This document shows positions 8,544-15,313 of a stretch of DNA of 18,657 nucleotides, piece by piece (positions within the stretch are counted from its first letter, which is position 1; each line of letters starts with the position of its first letter). A program made the position numbers and the translations under genes. A model generated the notes under the pieces. That model was not told the DNA's origin. It saw only the letters and a list, made by a program, of their open reading frames with translations, and did no database searches. This DNA comes from an uncultured Campylobacter sp. GTDB taxonomy: Bacteria; Campylobacterota; Campylobacteria; Campylobacterales; Campylobacteraceae. The stretch is taken from assembly GCF_937890585.1 (NCBI RefSeq), contig NZ_CALACG010000104.1:1-18657 (forward strand), read 5' to 3'.

Positions 8544-9632
8544 ATGAAGCAGGCTTACGAGGTTGTTGGCGAGTTTAAAGAGGGCCTAGCTAGGATCAAA
8601 AAATTTGGAGCTTATGGCTTTATAAACGAAGTAGGCGAGCAGGTTATTGCATGCAATTTTAGCGATGCGAGCGACTTTTGTGAAGGGCTGGCTAGAGTTA
8701 AGAAATTTGGCAAATTTGGCTTTATAGATAAAAATGGCGAGCAGGTGACCAGGTGTAAATTTGACGATGCGAGCGACTTTTGTAACGGCCTTGCAATGGT
8801 TAAGGTAAATGGCAAAAGCTTTGAGATAGACACTAGTGGCAAAGAGCCTAATGCCAGTGAGAGTAGCGATTTTGACGTTGTTGGTCTTAAAAAAGATGAG
8901 CCTAAAAATAATGTAGAAATTTCAAAAGATAGTGTTAAAGTAGTCATTGACGGCGACAACAAAGTAGAGATCCCTATAAAATTTGATGATGTCAAAAGTA
9001 CGACCGTGGTTAAAAATATGGTTGAGATAGGTGGCAAATGGCATGAGATAGAGGCAAATAGTGGCAGCGTCAATGCAAAGAGCGAGTTTTTCGACAAGGA
9101 TAACAATAAGATCGTGCCATCAGAAGATGGGGCATTTGTGATAAATGATGGCGATAATAAAATAGAAATTTCAACAGATGGTGGCTCAGTATTTATCGGT
9201 GGTGATAAAAAAATAGAAATTCCGCTAGAGCCAAGCGATCTTAGGGTCTTTAAAGAGGGCTCAACTGTCGTTAAAAACATGGTTAAGATAAATGGCAAAT
9301 GGCAAGATATGGGCGGCGAGGAGAAATTTAGCCAAAATGATATCAAAGTAGTGCCGCTAAAAGATGGAAATTTTATGGTGGAGGATAGTAACGGCGGGAA
9401 GGTAGAAATTTCAAAAAATGGTAGCGCAATAGTTAAAGAGAGCTACAAAAATCAAAATTTAGCACATCCAAGCGGCAACGTGACTTTAAAAAAGGGCTAC
9501 ATTAAGCCTAAAAAAGTTAGGGACTGGTTTATTGAGAAGAAAAAAGAGAGTGATGAGGGCTTTACTATCACAGGCACACTCGGTATTGTCTATAATATAC
9601 TTAAATTTATCATACGCCTTTTTAAAAGGTAA
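8544..9632 (+). CDS. WG-repeat mosaic protein with hydrophobic C-terminal tail
   Basis: I recognise only the N-terminus. Residues 11-95 hold three WG-type (KWG) repeats with a 34-residue period, FKEGLARIKKFGAYGF, FCEGLARVKKFGKFGF and the weaker FCNGLAMVKVNGKSFE. Residues 120-295 are a run of short beta-prone repeats: GDNKVEIP (137-144), GDNKIEIS (203-210), GGDKKIEIP (219-227) and GGKVEIS (284-290), plus a longer pair, VVKNMVEIGGKWHEI (155-169) and VVKNMVKINGKWQDM (242-256). The last 22 residues (341-362) are a hydrophobic or amphipathic helix ending in RLFKR, which could be a C-terminal membrane anchor. There is no signal peptide, so a cytoplasmic protein tethered to the inner membrane is the simplest reading. 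The ATG at 8544 has AAGGCGG upstream. It stands alone between a terminator and a convergent gene. No function assigned. Confidence 0.8.
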   Translation: MKQAYEVVGEFKEGLARIKKFGAYGFINEVGEQVIACNFSDASDFCEGLARVKKFGKFGFIDKNGEQVTRCKFDDASDFCNGLAMVKVNGKSFEIDTSGKEPNASESSDFDVVGLKKDEPKNNVEISKDSVKVVIDGDNKVEIPIKFDDVKSTTVVKNMVEIGGKWHEIEANSGSVNAKSEFFDKDNNKIVPSEDGAFVINDGDNKIEISTDGGSVFIGGDKKIEIPLEPSDLRVFKEGSTVVKNMVKINGKWQDMGGEEKFSQNDIKVVPLKDGNFMVEDSNGGKVEISKNGSAIVKESYKNQNLAHPSGNVTLKKGYIKPKKVRDWFIEKKKESDEGFTITGTLGIVYNILKFIIRLFKR

Positions 9633-9636
9633 ATTT
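9603..9636. terminator. Possible shared hairpin across convergent stops
   Basis: AAATTTA (9603-9609) can pair with TAAATTT (9630-9636), with CCTTTT/AAAAGG (9617-9628) inside. It spans both stop codons, which are only two bases apart. Pairs are nearly all A-T and these words are very common here, so this is a weak call. Confidence 0.25.
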
Positions 9637-10831
9637 ACTTTATCTTATAGTTTTTAAATACTATGCGGTAGTAGATCGCTCCAACGAAAAAGAGGCTTCC
9701 CATGAAGGCTGCGATCATCTCCACGCTTAGTCCAAGCTCGTATAAAAAGCCGATCGCAAATGAGATAAGCGCGCTAAATCCAAGAAAAACCATATCATTA
9801 TACGCGATCACTCTGCCGTAAAACTCTTTTTGGCAGTTTTGCTGAAGTAACGTGTAGGTGTAGCTCCAAAGGCTTGACGTGCAAAATCCAGCAAAGATGA
9901 TGCCAATTAGCGAGAGATAAAAATTCTGCAAAGAGAGCGCCCAGATGATGATGCCAACTCCTTGACCGATGTAAATGTAGATGAGCGTTTTTTTATTTAT
10001 AAATTTACTAAGCAAGGCTGGCGCAAACATAAGCGAGATCGACCTTGAGGCGTTTAATAGGCCAATAACTAGCGAGGTTGAGAGTAAATTTGCGTATTTA
10101 TAATCGGCTAGAAGCGCGATCAACGCGTCATAAGCTGTGATGCCAACAAAGGCGTGCAAAAATATAAGATGCACGATGAGCCTATTTTCTTTTAGATATT
10201 TAAGCCCATTTTTTAGCATTTTTAGAGGTTTTTCTATAAATTCTGGCTTTAGCTCGTCTAGCTTTAAAAAATATAAAAAGCCAAAACTGCAAAGGTAAAG
10301 AGCTCCGTCAAGCAAAAATGCGCTTTTGATGCCAAAAAAGTGTATATAAACGCCTGCAAGTCCCATGCCAGCGGTGTATGAGACAGCCCAGATGATCGAG
10401 TGGATCTCGTTTGCAAGCTTTAGGCTCTCTTTACTTAAAATTTTTGGCAGCACGCTCATCTCGACTTGAAAATACATCCCGCCAACGCCGTTTCTAATAA
10501 AAATGATAAGCAAAAGTAGCCATAAAAAATCAAGTGAGTTTATAAAAAGCAGCATAAAAACGCTTATGGTTTCAACCGACATCATGATCACAAGCATAGG
10601 TTTTGGGCTAAATTTATCCACCAAAATGCCACTAAATGGAGCGATGACAACACCTGGGATAAATGCCATCGCCGCACTTAGCGTGAGCGCCCAAACAGGA
10701 GCGTCAAGCGAGATAAGTAGCGTAAAGATGCCAGTGTGCGAGAACCACACACCAAAGTAGCACATGAGCTGGATGATGCTTAAAAGGCGGAAATTTCTCT
10801 CATCCTTTAAAAGCTTAAGATACTCTTTCAA
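9635..10831 (-). CDS. Major facilitator superfamily exporter-like protein
   Basis: A 398-residue polytopic inner-membrane protein with about 10-12 hydrophobic segments. The loop after the second segment reads GILVDKFSPKPMLV, the MFS motif A (G-x3-D-(R/K)-x-(G/S)-x-(R/K)). Overall layout, with NFRLL at the N-terminus and motif A in the first half, resembles the MFS_3/EntS-type exporters used for siderophores or drugs, but the substrate cannot be read. It begins with TTG (complement of 10829-10831), one base after the stop of the NlpE-domain lipoprotein gene, with GGAAC inside that gene as a weak ribosome-binding site. Coupled translation with the lipoprotein is likely. The first ATG would remove 22 residues and cut into the first membrane region. 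Confidence 0.85.
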   Translation of the reverse strand: MKEYLKLLKDERNFRLLSIIQLMCYFGVWFSHTGIFTLLISLDAPVWALTLSAAMAFIPGVVIAPFSGILVDKFSPKPMLVIMMSVETISVFMLLFINSLDFLWLLLLIIFIRNGVGGMYFQVEMSVLPKILSKESLKLANEIHSIIWAVSYTAGMGLAGVYIHFFGIKSAFLLDGALYLCSFGFLYFLKLDELKPEFIEKPLKMLKNGLKYLKENRLIVHLIFLHAFVGITAYDALIALLADYKYANLLSTSLVIGLLNASRSISLMFAPALLSKFINKKTLIYIYIGQGVGIIIWALSLQNFYLSLIGIIFAGFCTSSLWSYTYTLLQQNCQKEFYGRVIAYNDMVFLGFSALISFAIGFLYELGLSVEMIAAFMGSLFFVGAIYYRIVFKNYKIK

Positions 10832-10832
10832 A

Positions 10833-12038
10833 CTACTGGTTCCACATCAGAGTTATCTGCTCTATTTGCGCCTCGTCTGGTATCTGGCTTAAGTTTGTTA
10901 TCTCTTGTGCGAGCGGATTTTTAAGCTTTATGAGCATATCGTGGCTGTTTATTTTTAGATAGATATTGTTTGCGTCGCTTTGAAATTTAGAGATGACAAG
11001 TGCGTTTTTTATATCTTTGAAATTTGACTTTAGGCTGATGTTTTCTGGAGTTTTAAACTCATTTGAGTAAATTTCGATGCTTGTAATGATGCCATTTAGC
11101 AAGGTGTATTCAAAAATTCTCTCGTTTTTACTTGTGACGATGTAGCTATTTTCTTTTTTTGTATTGTCTCTTTTTATGTTTTTTGCGCCATAAAATTTCA
11201 TCACATCAGCATTTGCTGACTCGTTTGTAAGTTTTGCAAAAAAGCCCTTGCCAAAGAGGCTAGATCTGCCTTTTTCTCTTTTGTAGTGTCCGCTTATGTG
11301 AGCATTTTTGCAAATTTTATTGTTTGCGATTATGAAGATGTCGTTAGCGGTTTTATGCACGCTTAAAGCCACGCCTTTTTCATCCAAAAGGTAAAAAATG
11401 CCCTTGTCATAAAGCAGCTCTGAGTTAAATTTACAAAGTGGCGAGCCATCTTTTAGCGATGAGTAAAAGCTTATCTTTGCGCCGTTTTTGCTAGGCACAA
11501 GCACAAGCTCTAAAAAGCCATTTTTGTCTTTAAATTTAGAAAATCTAGCAAAAAAACTATCTTTATAAGCCTTATTTACTGGCTCGTAGTTATAAATTTG
11601 AGCTAGCACGCCAACTCGCTTATTTTTCTTATCATCAAGCTGAAGAAGTGAGTTTTTGTTTGGCACAAAGTAGCTAAGTGTGCCACTTTCATCTTTTAGC
11701 ACGATAGCGCTCTCATCGACATCGAAAGTGCCGCCTTTTTCTACCAAGGTAGCTGCCTTATCCATCGTAAGCATAGTTTTTGTGTAGGTTTTGTCTTTAT
11801 TTAGAGTTAAGATAGTCTTTACGCCCTCGCAGTTTGAGCACGGCAGTATGGTGTAAAAGCTGCTGTAGATAGAGTTTGAAAGTATGAGTTTTTCTGGTTT
11901 TTTGGGTTTTTCGTCTCTAAGAAGTGGTTTTTCTTCTTTTGATTTTTGTGTTTGTTCTTGATTTTGTGGCTTTAAATTTTCATTTTTCGCGCAGCCAATG
12001 ATGAAAAATGAGATAAGTATGGCAAAAAGATATTTCAT
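10833..12038 (-). CDS. Large lipoprotein with NlpE-like domain
   Basis: A 401-residue lipoprotein. Residues 1-16 are a signal peptide with lipobox FIIGC (Cys16). A Lys/Gln/Glu-rich linker of about 35 residues follows. An NlpE-like domain at about 55-145 carries the LPCSNCEGVKTILTL motif (CxxC at 67 and 70) and the strand pattern KDKTYTKTML ... GGTFDVDESAIVL ... YFVPNKNSLLQLD. Residues 150-401 are strand-rich, unassigned and give no recognised motif. NlpE-type proteins sense surface contact, copper or lipoprotein and disulfide faults in enterobacteria through Cpx; no Cpx genes are visible here. I chose ATG 12038 over an upstream TTG (12044) because AAGGAG lies six bases before the ATG. The gene ends one base before the MFS gene, so the two form an operon. 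A paralogous small lipoprotein lies just upstream. Confidence 0.82.
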   Translation of the reverse strand: MKYLFAILISFFIIGCAKNENLKPQNQEQTQKSKEEKPLLRDEKPKKPEKLILSNSIYSSFYTILPCSNCEGVKTILTLNKDKTYTKTMLTMDKAATLVEKGGTFDVDESAIVLKDESGTLSYFVPNKNSLLQLDDKKNKRVGVLAQIYNYEPVNKAYKDSFFARFSKFKDKNGFLELVLVPSKNGAKISFYSSLKDGSPLCKFNSELLYDKGIFYLLDEKGVALSVHKTANDIFIIANNKICKNAHISGHYKREKGRSSLFGKGFFAKLTNESANADVMKFYGAKNIKRDNTKKENSYIVTSKNERIFEYTLLNGIITSIEIYSNEFKTPENISLKSNFKDIKNALVISKFQSDANNIYLKINSHDMLIKLKNPLAQEITNLSQIPDEAQIEQITLMWNQ

Positions 12039-12062
12039 TTGCAACTCCTTAAAAATTGCAAA

Positions 12063-12068
12063 ATTATA
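12063..12068 (-). promoter_or_regulatory. -10 box for the large lipoprotein-MFS pair
   Basis: Read on the minus strand this is TATAAT, about 24 bases upstream of the ATG at 12038. It lies in the 48-base gap behind the small NlpE-like gene, so the pair probably has its own start as well as possible read-through. Confidence 0.55.
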
Positions 12069-12086
12069 TCATTTTGCCTTTAAAAT

Positions 12087-12515
12087 TTATTTTACGCGTT
12101 TGAAGATGTACTTGTCTTTTAGCTCGCCAGTGACCTCTTTTTGATCCATGTCAAGCATCTTTAGGCTCTCTCCCTCGATCTTATAAAAACTCTTCTCTTT
12201 ATACTCATCAACTGTTGTGATAACGCCATTTTTGACTGAGTATTTGCCCTTACTAACGGCTTTGTAGTTGTCTTTTGACTTGTAGTTCATCACACTTTCA
12301 AATGTGCCGTCTTTTTTAAGCGTAAGGGTTGAGTCTATGCCCATGCAACTAGCGCAAGGTAAAAACGCCTTGTAAGTGCCCTCGATGCTGCTTACTGGAG
12401 CCATGCAGCTACCTTTTACTTCACATTTGCCTTGTGGGACGCTCGCGCTTTGGTTTGACGTAGCGCAACCTGCTAAAAGTAGAGCCGCACTTAGTGCAAA
12501 GATAAAATTTTTCAT
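12087..12515 (-). CDS. Small NlpE-like lipoprotein
   Basis: A 142-residue lipoprotein with signal peptide and lipobox LLAGC (Cys17), a short linker containing two further Cys (31, 37), and a single NlpE-like domain. It shows GTYKAFLPCASCMGIDSTLTLKKDGTF with CxxC at 54 and 57, GKYSVKNGVIT and a closing DKYIFKRV. This is close to the N-terminal domain of E. coli NlpE and to the domain in the larger lipoprotein next door, so the two are paralogues, one minimal and one extended. The family is tied to envelope stress and copper resistance in enterobacteria; the role here is unknown. AAGGA precedes the ATG by seven bases. It is transcribed divergently from the SPFH gene, from a shared palindromic -10 region, and upstream of the large lipoprotein and MFS genes. 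Confidence 0.85.
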   Translation of the reverse strand: MKNFIFALSAALLLAGCATSNQSASVPQGKCEVKGSCMAPVSSIEGTYKAFLPCASCMGIDSTLTLKKDGTFESVMNYKSKDNYKAVSKGKYSVKNGVITTVDEYKEKSFYKIEGESLKMLDMDQKEVTGELKDKYIFKRVK

Positions 12516-12548
12516 GCTGATCCTTTTTAAAAGATAAAATTTAAAAAT

Positions 12549-12560
12549 GTATTATAATAC
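12549..12560. promoter_or_regulatory. Palindromic -10 element serving both directions
   Basis: GTATTATAATAC is a perfect 12-base palindrome holding TATAAT on the plus strand (12553-12558) and on the minus strand (12556-12551). The plus reading starts near 12565 for the SPFH gene, and the minus reading near 12544 for the small NlpE-like gene, giving leaders of about 30 bases each. Confidence 0.6.
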
Positions 12561-12597
12561 TTAAGAAAATAACAAATTATAAATGAAAGGAGAGAAG

Positions 12598-13512
12598 ATG
12601 CAAGTTGAGACATTTGGCGTTTTAGTCGTTGTTTTGGTTATTTTTGCATTTTTGTTTTTAAAAGCTGGCATCAAGATCGTATCGCAAGCAGACAACCTGC
12701 TGATAGAGCGTCTTGGTAAATTTCACAAGGTGCTTGACGGGGGATTTCATATCATCATCCCATTTGTCGATCAGATAAGAGCGATCATAACTATAAAAGA
12801 GCAGCTTGTTGATATCACAAAACAGCAAGTCATCACAAAAGATAATGTTAATATTAGTGTCGATGGTATCGTCTTTTTAAAGGTATTTGACGCAAAAATG
12901 GCGGTTTATAATGTCGATAACTACAAGCGCGCCATTGCAAATTTAGCCATGACAACGCTTCGTGGCGAGATAGGCGCGATGAATCTTGACGATACGCTAA
13001 GCTCACGTGACCGCCTAAATGCCGCACTTCAAGTGGCTCTTGGCGACGCAGCTGGCAACTGGGGCGTAAAGATCATGCGTGTGGAAATTTCTGAAATTTC
13101 TGTCCCACTTGGCATCGAAGAGGCGATGAATATGCAGATGAAAGCTGAGCGTGAAAAGCGCGCGATCGAGCTAAAGGCCTTGGCTGAAAAAGAGGCGCTA
13201 ATCCGAAACGCAGAGGCGCTAAAACAAGAAAAAGTGCTTCAAGCAGAGGCGATAGAGCGTATGGCTGATGCGAAAAAATACGAGCAAATCGCCATCGCAA
13301 CGGCTCAAAAAGAGGCTATGGATATGATAAATGACAGCATGAGCAAAAACGCAAATGCGGCTGAATTTCTTCTCGCTCGTGATAGAGTAGGGGCGTTTAG
13401 CGAGCTAGCTAAAAATAGCTCAAAAGATAAAATTTTAGTCCCTTATGAGGCGACTGAGCTAATTGGCTCACTTAGCGTTTTAAAAAATTTCTTAGCTAAG
13501 GATAAGGCGTGA
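12598..13512 (+). CDS. qmcA: SPFH/band-7 membrane protein, stomatin/QmcA-like
   Basis: A 304-residue protein with one N-terminal membrane segment (about 5-22), an SPFH (band 7) domain at about 20-180 (SQADNLLIERLGKFHKVLDGG, IIPFVDQIRAI, ITKDNVNISVDGIVFLKV, NLAMTTLRGEIGAMNLDDTLSSR), and a long charged coiled-coil from about 172 to 250 rich in Ala, Glu and Lys. That layout fits the QmcA/slipin branch rather than HflK or HflC. Such proteins form large oligomers that organise membrane microdomains and help membrane proteases. The start at 12598 has AAGGAG (12587-12592) five bases upstream; an ATG at 12583 would put that site inside the gene. The NfeD gene overlaps its stop, the standard SPFH-NfeD pairing, which supports the call. 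Confidence 0.9.
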   Translation: MQVETFGVLVVVLVIFAFLFLKAGIKIVSQADNLLIERLGKFHKVLDGGFHIIIPFVDQIRAIITIKEQLVDITKQQVITKDNVNISVDGIVFLKVFDAKMAVYNVDNYKRAIANLAMTTLRGEIGAMNLDDTLSSRDRLNAALQVALGDAAGNWGVKIMRVEISEISVPLGIEEAMNMQMKAEREKRAIELKALAEKEALIRNAEALKQEKVLQAEAIERMADAKKYEQIAIATAQKEAMDMINDSMSKNANAAEFLLARDRVGAFSELAKNSSKDKILVPYEATELIGSLSVLKNFLAKDKA

Positions 13513-13901
13513 TAAGTCCTTTTATAATGATAGCCATAGGCGCGCTCTTGTGCGTGGCTGAGCTTATGCTATTTTCGTTTTATCTGCTCTTTTTTGGCGT
13601 CGCTTTTATCATTGTTGGGGCGGTAAATTTTGGCTTTAATTTTGAGTGGCCATATCAAATTTTAGGTGTTGCAGCACTTGCCATTATCTTGCTTGTGCTC
13701 TTAAAAGCGCCTTTAAAGAGTAAATTTATGGCTAAAAAAGAGAGCTTTAACGAAGAGTTTTTAGATGAGCCAGGCGTTGGCGAGATCAGAGAAAATATGG
13801 TCTATTTTAAAGGCACTCTTTGGAAGTATGACGGAGGGCTAAAAAATGGCGAAAAAGTGCAGGTTTTAGGCACTAAAGGCGACAAGGTTATACTAAAATA
13901 A
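13509..13901 (+). CDS. NfeD-family membrane protein, partner of the SPFH protein
   Basis: A 130-residue protein with three hydrophobic segments (about 4-22, 25-43 and 50-66) followed by a soluble domain of about 55 residues (PGVGEIRENMVYFKGTLWKYDGG ... GEKVQVLGTKGDKVILK), the OB-fold typical of short NfeD/YbbJ proteins. NfeD proteins are found beside stomatin or slipin genes and are thought to act with them. The start is GTG, overlapping the SPFH stop as GTGA, with AAGGA (13498-13502) six bases upstream, so translation is coupled. The gene ends inside a two-way terminator. Confidence 0.88.
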   Translation: MISPFIMIAIGALLCVAELMLFSFYLLFFGVAFIIVGAVNFGFNFEWPYQILGVAALAIILLVLLKAPLKSKFMAKKESFNEEFLDEPGVGEIRENMVYFKGTLWKYDGGLKNGEKVQVLGTKGDKVILK

Positions 13902-13921
13902 AGTGCCATTTGGCACTTTAT
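13898..13921. terminator. Bidirectional terminator between nfeD and the Cys/His/Met lipoprotein
   Basis: A perfect inverted repeat: 13898-13908 pairs with 13911-13921, best drawn as AAAGTGCC - ATTT - GGCACTTT extended by ATA/TAT. The A/T-rich ends supply a T run on either strand. It includes the nfeD stop and ends just before the stop of the convergent gene. Confidence 0.85.
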
Positions 13922-14134
13922 CTATTTTGCGTGGGCTGGGCAGCCTGCTGGCATTTGCCCATGCATCGCCCCTTGCATGCCGTGATGAGGGCAGCTTGGC
14001 ATATTTTCTTGCATCATTTTTTGATGATGAGCACATCCGCAACTTGCACCTTGTGGCTTGGCTGGCTTTGGCTCGTTTTTAGCACAACCAACTAAAAATA
14101 ATCCGCAGATAACGGCAAATATCACCTTTTTCAT
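13922..14134 (-). CDS. Small Cys/His/Met-rich lipoprotein
   Basis: A 70-residue lipoprotein. Residues 1-16 form a signal peptide with lipobox FLVGC (Cys17). The mature 54 residues start with a Pro/Lys linker and then are dominated by possible metal ligands: Cys 32, 34, 48 and 65; His 36, 37, 50, 51, 58 and 68; Met 40, 41, 45, 53, 57 and 61, including SCGCAHHQKMM and SCPHHGMQGAMHG. This mix of soft ligands suggests copper (or zinc/nickel) binding at the membrane, which is inference. I set the start at 14134 because AGGAG lies six bases before it; the longer reading to 14161 lacks such a site and would bury the signal peptide. It is monocistronic. Not a named family to my knowledge. Confidence 0.82.
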   Translation of the reverse strand: MKKVIFAVICGLFLVGCAKNEPKPAKPQGASCGCAHHQKMMQENMPSCPHHGMQGAMHGQMPAGCPAHAK

Positions 14135-14161
14135 AACTCTCTCCTTTAAAGAATTTCTCAC

Positions 14162-14167
14162 ATTTTA
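14162..14167 (-). promoter_or_regulatory. -10 box of the small Cys/His/Met lipoprotein
   Basis: TAAAAT on the minus strand, about 27 bases upstream of the ATG. Initiation near 14155 would give a leader of about 20 bases carrying the AGGAG site. Confidence 0.4.
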
Positions 14168-14266
14168 GCCTTTAAAAATTAATTTTTCATAACGCCTGAT
14201 TTATCATATTTAAAAGCATTTTTGGCTAAACTCTCGCCCAAAAATAAGCAAAATAAAAGGTTAAAT

Positions 14267-15313
14267 TTGAAAAGACTTAGTGTAAATGAAGCCATTGATC
14301 TTATAGAAAATGCACCGCTTTACGAGCTTGGCAAGATGGCGCTAGCTAGAAAAAAAGAGCTTCATCCAGAGGGCATAACAACCTTCATCGTAGATCGCAA
14401 CATCAACTATACAAACGTCTGCTGGGTGGATTGTAAATTTTGCGCATTTTACCGCCACGCAAAAGAGGAAGACGCTTATGTGCTAAGTTTTGAGGAGATA
14501 GGCAAGAAGATCGAGGAGCTAATAGCCATTGGCGGCACGCAAATTTTATTTCAAGGTGGCGTTCATCCAAAGCTAAAGATCGAGTGGTACGAGGAGCTTG
14601 TCGCCTACATCAGCAAGCACTATCCAAGCATCACGATACATGGCTTTTCTGCCGTTGAGATCGACTACATCGCAAGAGTTTCAAAAATTTCTACAAAAGA
14701 GGTCTTAAGACGCCTAAATGAAAAGGGCTTATACTCGATGCCAGGAGCTGGAGCGGAGATTTTAAGTGACAGGGTGCGTGACATCATCGCCCCAAAAAAA
14801 TGCGACACCGCAGACTGGCTTCGCATACACAAAGAGGCGCACGAACTTGGCATGAAAACGACTGCGACGATGATGTTTGGCACGGTTGAGAGCACTCGTG
14901 AGATCGTGGAGCACTGGGAGCACATCAGAAATTTACAAGATGAAACGGCTGGATTTAGGGCATTTATACTTTGGAGCTTTCAAGGGCTAAATACAAAGCT
15001 CATGCAAGAATTCCCAGAGATCAAAAAGCAAAGCTCAAACGTCTATCTAAGGCTTCTTGCGGTTTCAAGGCTCTTTTTGGATAACTTTAAAAATATCCAA
15101 AGCAGCTGGGTCACGCAGGGCAGCTATGTAGGCCAGCTGGCGCTTCTTTTTGGCGCAAACGACCTTGGTAGCACAATGATGGAGGAAAACGTCGTAAAGG
15201 CCGCAGGAGCAAGCTTTAGGATGAATCAAGACCAGATGATCGAGCTTATAAAAGATGTCGGAGAAATCCCAGCTAAGCGCAACACAAACTACGATATTTT
15301 GGAGAAATTTTAG
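14267..15313 (+). CDS. mqnC: Cyclic dehypoxanthinyl futalosine synthase (MqnC)
   Basis: MqnC is a radical-SAM enzyme that cyclises dehypoxanthine futalosine in the futalosine route to menaquinone, the respiratory quinone of epsilonproteobacteria. The 348-residue product has the cluster motif NVCWVDCKFCAFYR (Cys 52, 56, 59), then GGTQILFQGGVHPKLKIEWY, HGFSAVEI, GLYSMPGAGAEILSDRVRD, SSWVTQGSY and FGANDLGSTMMEENVV, all typical of MqnC. The NVCWVDC spacing and MPGAGAEIL favour MqnC over the related MqnE. I chose TTG at 14267, because AAAAGG (14255-14260) lies six bases before it; another TTG at 14222 has no site and would add 15 Lys-rich residues. Its stop is followed at once by the ATG of the M16-family gene, so the two are coupled. 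Confidence 0.93.
   Translation: MKRLSVNEAIDLIENAPLYELGKMALARKKELHPEGITTFIVDRNINYTNVCWVDCKFCAFYRHAKEEDAYVLSFEEIGKKIEELIAIGGTQILFQGGVHPKLKIEWYEELVAYISKHYPSITIHGFSAVEIDYIARVSKISTKEVLRRLNEKGLYSMPGAGAEILSDRVRDIIAPKKCDTADWLRIHKEAHELGMKTTATMMFGTVESTREIVEHWEHIRNLQDETAGFRAFILWSFQGLNTKLMQEFPEIKKQSSNVYLRLLAVSRLFLDNFKNIQSSWVTQGSYVGQLALLFGANDLGSTMMEENVVKAAGASFRMNQDQMIELIKDVGEIPAKRNTNYDILEKF

Noticed and set aside
8612..9346. A 244-codon open frame antisense to the WG-repeat gene
   Set aside because: Its composition (Ser, Leu, Pro, Thr-rich and repetitive) mirrors the repeats on the other strand; it has no ribosome site, and the plus-strand gene has a clear promoter, start and repeat structure.
12583..12597. 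SPFH protein starting at ATG 12583
   Set aside because: The AAGGAG ribosome site would then be inside the gene; the ATG at 12598 is five bases after it and leads directly into the membrane segment.
13910..14095. A plus-strand frame of 61 codons opposite the Cys/His/Met lipoprotein
   Set aside because: Trp/Cys/His-rich product is the complement of the real gene; it begins inside the two-way terminator with no ribosome site.
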